The notes beneath the pieces are model-generated. The model saw only the letters and a list, made by a program, of their open reading frames with translations, searched no databases and was not told where the DNA came from. A stretch of DNA of 64,000 nucleotides. It comes from Cytidiella melzeri. Taxonomy: Eukaryota; Basidiomycota; Agaricomycetes; Polyporales; Irpicaceae. The stretch's first letter is position 1; each line of letters begins with the position of its first letter. This document shows, in pieces, positions 59,617 to 64,000 of the stretch. The position numbers and the translations under genes were made by a program. The stretch spans positions 1 to 64,000 of the forward strand of contig JABYQR010000154.1 of assembly GCA_022592445.1 (NCBI GenBank). Reading direction: 5' to 3'.

Positions 59617-60025
59617 TGTATGTACAGCCTCTTTCCTACAATTTGCACTGTTCATGCACCCATACACAGTTTTTCAATGCTGCATAGCTACCTTAATCAT
59701 TTGCACTGCCTTTGTTTTGCACTGCTCATGTACTCATACACATTTGTTGATGCTCCAGCTATGTTTTTTTTATCTTTATCTCTCCACTTATACAGATTGT
59801 TCCCTATGTTTTTCACTGCTCATGCATCTATGTACAAGTTTTCATGTTGTGTAGCTACCTTCACAATTTGTACTGCCTCTTTTTTGCACTGCCAATGGAT
59901 TCATACATGTTTCATAGTGTTGCAACTATGTTTGGTTGATCTTTGTTTACTCCACTTGTCTAGCCTGCTTTCTACATTTTGCACTGCTCATGTGCCCATA
60001 CACAGTTTTTGGTGTTGTGTAGCTA
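59617..60025. repeat. tandem array, period about 167 bp, left part
   Basis: Units share TTTGCACTGCTCATG, then CATACA and GTAGCTACC. The TAGCTA landmark recurs at 59685, 59852 and 60020, giving periods of 167 and 168. Units are diverged from each other. The array resumes at 61628 on the far side of a Tc1 insertion. Long open frames here are by-products of the repeat. Confidence 0.75.
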
Positions 60026-61627
60026 CAGTAGCGGCAAAAAGTCTTGCAACACCGCGAGCGCGCAAGATTTTTCTCATTGTTCAAGCTCATTTTTTGCATA
60101 TAGTTTTGTGTTACAGTTCTCACACAATCATCATCATGTAAAACTTGAGTCCTTAGTAAAAAAAGGCTGATCGACGTTGTGCGCGAGGAACTACATACAA
60201 TCAGCGCGAAAACTGCATTAGGCGCCCACGTGTTGTACTACTACTATTGCACATCATCTCGACTATTCTATGTAAAAATTTGTCATAAAATTCTGGTAAA
60301 ATTAGTACCTAGTATAGGACCCCTTTGCCTGCATAAGCTCTGCTGCACGAGTGGGGAGAGACTCATACAATCCCTTGATATACTCATTATCCAAAATTGC
60401 CCACTCCTCCTGCAATGCCTCCCACAGCTCCTCCTTATTCGACGGTTGCTGCTTGCAAGCCCGTAATTTGCGGTCTAGATGGTCCCAGACATTCTCCAGA
60501 ATATTCATATCTGGTGAATTTGGAGGCCAGGGCAATACAGTGATGTTGTTCTCCTTGAACCAAGCTGTAGCAAGCTTTGACATGTGCTTTGGATCATTGT
60601 CCTGTTGGAAAATGATCTGTCGGCAGGTCAAATCTTGGTCTGCCAATGTGCCCAGAAGAGACTCTGATAGGATAGAGCAGTAAAGCTTTGCATCCATCTC
60701 CCCATCAATGCGGTGTAGCCTTCCTTTTCCCTTCAAAGTGATGCATCCCCACACCATGATACTCCCACCCCCGTGCTTCACTGTCTTCTGCACATTCTGG
60801 TCCAAAAACTCCTCACCCTGTCTTCTTCGGCAGTATTCCCTCCCATCTGAGCCAAACAAATTAAATTTGGACTCATCTGAGAACACCATTACCCCCCACT
60901 CTTTCTGCCCCCATCTGGTTGCATGTCCAGCCCACCACTTGCGCTTCTTCTTATGAGCTACAGACAGAAACAGCTTTCGTCGACGCACATATCCCTTCAA
61001 CCCAATCTTTGCAAGGTTGTGACGCATTGTTCAGGCAGCCGCTTGTGGGAATGCCTTGCACTGCACGTCCGTAGCGTTGCGGGCCTCTTGTTGTGCCAGG
61101 AGTAAAGAGGCGTGACAGAGATCGCAGTCTTGTAGAACGCGAGGGCAACCTGTCTTGGGCTTGTTTGCATAGAAATCAGGATTGTGGGATAGCTTTTTGA
61201 TGGTGCAATAGATGGTGGACCGGTGGACAGGGACTTTCTTGCGAATGTCAGGCACACTGACACCTTCATTATGCAGAGTCCAAATTCAGGCCTTTTTAGT
61301 AGGGGTACACTGCACCATATGTGTGGTCTAGAGTTGGGAGAGTGGGTGGTATCAAAACAGCACGATAGTGGTGAAGTGGAGAGATCAAAAAACAAAACAA
61401 ACCCAAATAGTGGTTGTGCGCGTGACGGGCGCCTAGCGTCGCAACAGCGCGGATTGTGCACAATGTATTATATACGAGAAAGACTCTTTTGATTTCATTG
61501 TAAAAATATTCTATACATGCACAACTCAATGTGTAATAAATTATTGAATAAAATAAGCAGTGTTGAGCTCAAACAGAGAGCAAAGAGTTGTGCGCTTGCG
61601 GTGTCGCAAGACTTTTTGCTGCTACTG
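60026..61627 (-). mobile_element. Tc1/mariner transposon, 1.6 kb, inserted in the tandem array
   Basis: Both ends carry an inverted repeat of about 42 bp starting CAGTAGCGGCAAAAAGT (left) and CAGTAGCAGCAAAAAGT (right, reverse strand), with about five differences. TA flanks both sides (60024-60025 and 61628-61629). Removing the element and one TA joins GTAGCTA to CCTTGATCATTTGCAC, which restores a normal unit of the surrounding tandem repeat. Confidence 0.88.
60302..61318 (-). pseudogene. Tc1-family transposase, two in-frame TGA codons
   Basis: The frame runs from ATG at 61318 to TAA at 60302, about 338 codons. An N-terminal helix-turn-helix region (LHNEGVSVPDIRKKVPVHRS) is followed by the catalytic DD34E core: Asp in MVFSDESKFNLFG, Asp in IIFQQDNDPKHMS, and Glu in SPDMNILENVWDHL. 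TGA stops occur at 61286-61288 and 61031-61033, where relatives usually have sense codons (probably Arg CGA). Catalytic residues survive. The copy cannot make full-length enzyme but its end repeats are still recognisable. Confidence 0.85.
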
Positions 61628-61725
61628 TACCTTGATCATTTGCACTACCCCTTTTTTGCACTGCTTATGTACTCATACAAGTTTCATAAAGTTCTAGCTA
61701 TTTTTGGTCAGTGAATACATATAAA
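61628..61725. repeat. tandem array, period about 167 bp, right remnant
   Basis: It continues the unit cut by the Tc1 insertion (CCTTGATCATTTGCACTACC, then TTTTTTGCACTGCTTATG) and fades out by about 61725. Confidence 0.65.
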
Positions 61726-61867
61726 GCTTATGGTCTACTCTGAGGTTTGACACCAAGCATCTCCTAGATCCCTCACATAGTCTACATACAAGCCTCTTTA
61801 TTGTGAAAAGTCTTCATCTCCTTCTACATCTGCCATCCAATAAGTTCAAGATTTCCAGAGAAGGCTG

Positions 61868-64000
61868 ATGTACCTACCATCAAAGCTCAGCAGTATCTAC
61901 TCCAAAGCCAACTAAAAACACTACACCTCCTTATCAGCAATCTTCCATCTACTTTGCCTGCGGGGTTGCCTGATGGCCCATTGAGAAAGTACTTTACTGA
62001 TGTTGACATTGACCCTGATGAAGGGCCATGGTACTCAGTTGACCGGGCGTGGACGCACATATTCTAGGGTACTGAGGAGCAGCAGCTGGCACTTATCACA
62101 AGTAGTCCTGATGGCATAGGCCTAGTACAGCATGTTTTTTAGTGGATTGCACGACAACTTGGTCTAGCAAAGTATGATGGTCAATATCTGACAGCATCTA
62201 AGGTGTACCGGGTAAATGAGCTGATAATACGTGTGTAAGTCTTGCTTTGTATTCTCTTCTGGTCAGTACTGTACTGACATTGTTTCATTGATTAAGTGTT
62301 TGTAACTACCGGGGAGATCAATCTGTCCTGTTTCTGCCACAGGCTTATAAATTACTGAAATTGCTCACACCAGCTTCTGCAGCCACCTAGATGCCAGCTA
62401 GTACCCAGTCCTCTTCAAACACAAAAGTTCCAGTCCTAGGCAAAAGGAAATCTGGAACACTTCAGGCTGGTAAGTAATTCTTGAGTACATATCATGAAGT
62501 GAGAACTGATGTATCTAGTCTGCTACAGATTCTGCAAGTCCATCTGATACACCAGGGCTGAGCTGCATGTTCGACAAGATCCTTGGGGCAGTGTCATCTG
62601 ACAATGAGGCTGAGGCTGAGGCTACAACGGTATGGTAACAGGACAACCCTTGCTGAAATCAGTTAGCTGATCTTGCACATAAAAAAAGGGGTGCAAAACG
62701 TGCTGAGAAGCACAAAGGCAGAAGTAAAGACAAAGAACGGGCACATGCAACAGTAAGGTGCAATTTTGGGGATAGATGTTGCAGGAAATGAACCCATGCA
62801 TTTTGTAGACTACAGTAGCATTGACAGTTGAGACTGAGACTGAGGACAGTGCCAGCGAGTTATCAGACGGCAACATGGGTGCCAAACCAAGGCGTGGTCA
62901 TGTACCAGTGAAATCCCAATGGGCAAAATTTCACTATGGAAATGAGCCCAAGGCAAAAAAAAAACAGTCAGATGGAAATTTGATATGGCAGTGGAGCTGC
63001 AGCTGGTGCGGGTGAGTAGGCTACTTGTCACTTTGCACCTCAACCTGCTAACTATGGAATGTATATGTAGCACTCATCAATCACTACCCCGCTCATCAGC
63101 AAAAATTAAGGCCTTTGACGATGAGCCCAAAGCACCAACTCTCAGCAACCTCATCTCTCATCTTGACAACTGCTCAAAGCTTCCAAAAGAGCACAAGTTC
63201 GAAGTATGGCAGCACCCACAGCAGTTGGATGGCCAGGTGGGCTCATTTGCTAGTCAACACCAGATGATGGCAGGGTTTGTACAGCGTGGTATTGAGAATC
63301 CGCAGGTAGAGGTTACTCGGAAAGGGTTCAGAGAGCGGTTTGTCATGGGTATCATACAGGATGATCTTCCCTTCTCAGTTGGGGAGAAGGCAGGTATGAA
63401 TCGACTCCTGACATATATATTACCAAAGGGTTGGGAAGTACCAAATAGCTCAATGACAAGTCAAGATCTGGAGTGCCTACATGAAGCTATGAACTTAAAG
63501 CTTCCAGAAGAGATGAAGGTATGTAGCTATATTGATATTCTACTGCTTTAGTAGCAACACTTGACATCTGCTTCATGCCTTGACAAATCAGTCAAAGATT
63601 GCACTTGCTACTGACATGTAGACAAGCAAGAGCTCTGTATATGCCTTTACAGGGGTTGTAGCATCCTGGATTACCAACAGCTGGGACCTCAAGGAATACC
63701 CCCTTGATCTTATTCCAGTAGATGGAGATCACTCTGGTACGGCATCCTCAAAGGCAATATTTCAGGAAATACACTGTCGTCAGGTTGACAAGAAATCCAG
63801 TAAGCTATCCTCTGTGTATTAGACATATGAACTCACACAAGTTTGAATAGTTGCAGTTGTTCGAATATACTGAGACTCAAGTTGAGACTCTGCATTGATT
63901 GCGCACTTAGCACCAGTAGTTACCATATATAAGACTTACTTTGATCAATGCACAGCTTTTGCTTTTGATCCCCAACTCTCTCTCTGACCACCACCTCAGT
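61868..64000 (+). pseudogene. hAT-family transposase, decayed and cut by the window edge
   Basis: Joining frames across short introns gives a BED-finger-like region (WQWSCSWCG, then HLDNCSKL) and a typical hAT stretch (FVQRGIENPQVEVTRKGFRE, IIQDDLPFSVGEKAGMNRLL). The first catalytic Asp segment (IALATDM, then TSKSSVYAF) and VDGDHSGTASSKAIFQEIH follow. TAG stops lie at 62065-62067, 62140-62142, 62388-62390 and 63619-63621. The last replaces the Trp of the usual ATDMWTSK motif. The upstream part (KYFTDVDIDPDEGPWYSVDR) belongs to the same reading frame. The 3' half, including the dimerisation region, is beyond the window. Confidence 0.7.

Noticed and set aside
59510..60141. Overlapping frames rich in Cys, His and Phe
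   Set aside because: They are produced by the 167-bp tandem repeat and run into the Tc1 end; there is no gene signal.

Overview
The window comes from a filamentous basidiomycete fungus, most likely an agaricomycete. The genes are split by many short GT-AG introns, mostly about 45-65 bp. They code for conserved fungal proteins (Tyr1, Cwc22, RPA2, Csc1, Med16, RPL7, Naa25, Nce101, WDR59), and the transposons are of kinds common in mushrooms. All gene models below were spliced by eye from frame continuity and family resemblance. Exon edges are therefore predictions. No tRNA, rRNA or CRISPR was seen.

Layout. 1-8.3 kb: a secreted phospholipase B, prephenate dehydrogenase (TYR1), and a doubtful small secreted-protein gene that carries a large hairpin. 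8.3-18 kb: the splicing factor CWC22 (minus) diverging from a LACTB2-like metallo-hydrolase, an ITFG1/TIP-like membrane protein (minus), and an amino acid transporter. 19-23.6 kb: a tandem pair of secreted type-B carboxylesterases/lipases. 23.9-27 kb: two adjacent RPA32-family genes on the minus strand, a canonical RPA2 with two MCB-like ACGCGT boxes upstream and a diverged paralogue with a long low-complexity linker. 27.2-35.3 kb: a CSC1/OSCA channel (minus), a LisH-CTLH-CRA protein, and an unrecognised protein with a duplicated motif and five RRxS sites. 35.7-48.9 kb: MED16, RPL7, an LRR-like protein, a dual-specificity phosphatase, NAA25, NCE101 and a PSMG3-like proteasome chaperone. 53.9-58.8 kb: WDR59.

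Mobile DNA lies in two places. A MULE of about 4.9 kb with inverted repeats of about 145 bp sits between the PSMG3-like gene and WDR59, in what was probably a shared promoter of about 190 bp. Its transposase keeps the DDE and SWIM residues but has one in-frame stop. From about 58.8 kb the sequence turns into a repeat-rich tract. It holds an AT-rich microsatellite, a TA-flanked MITE, a tandem array of period about 167 bp split by a decayed Tc1/mariner element, and a decayed hAT transposase that runs off the window.

Most genes are unlinked housekeeping genes. I found no clear new multi-gene system. The items most worth a second look are the 59-bp-arm hairpin at 7.0-7.2 kb, the RPA2/RPA2-like pair with its MCB boxes, the repeat-flanked leader intron of the MULE, and the duplicated-motif RRxS protein.
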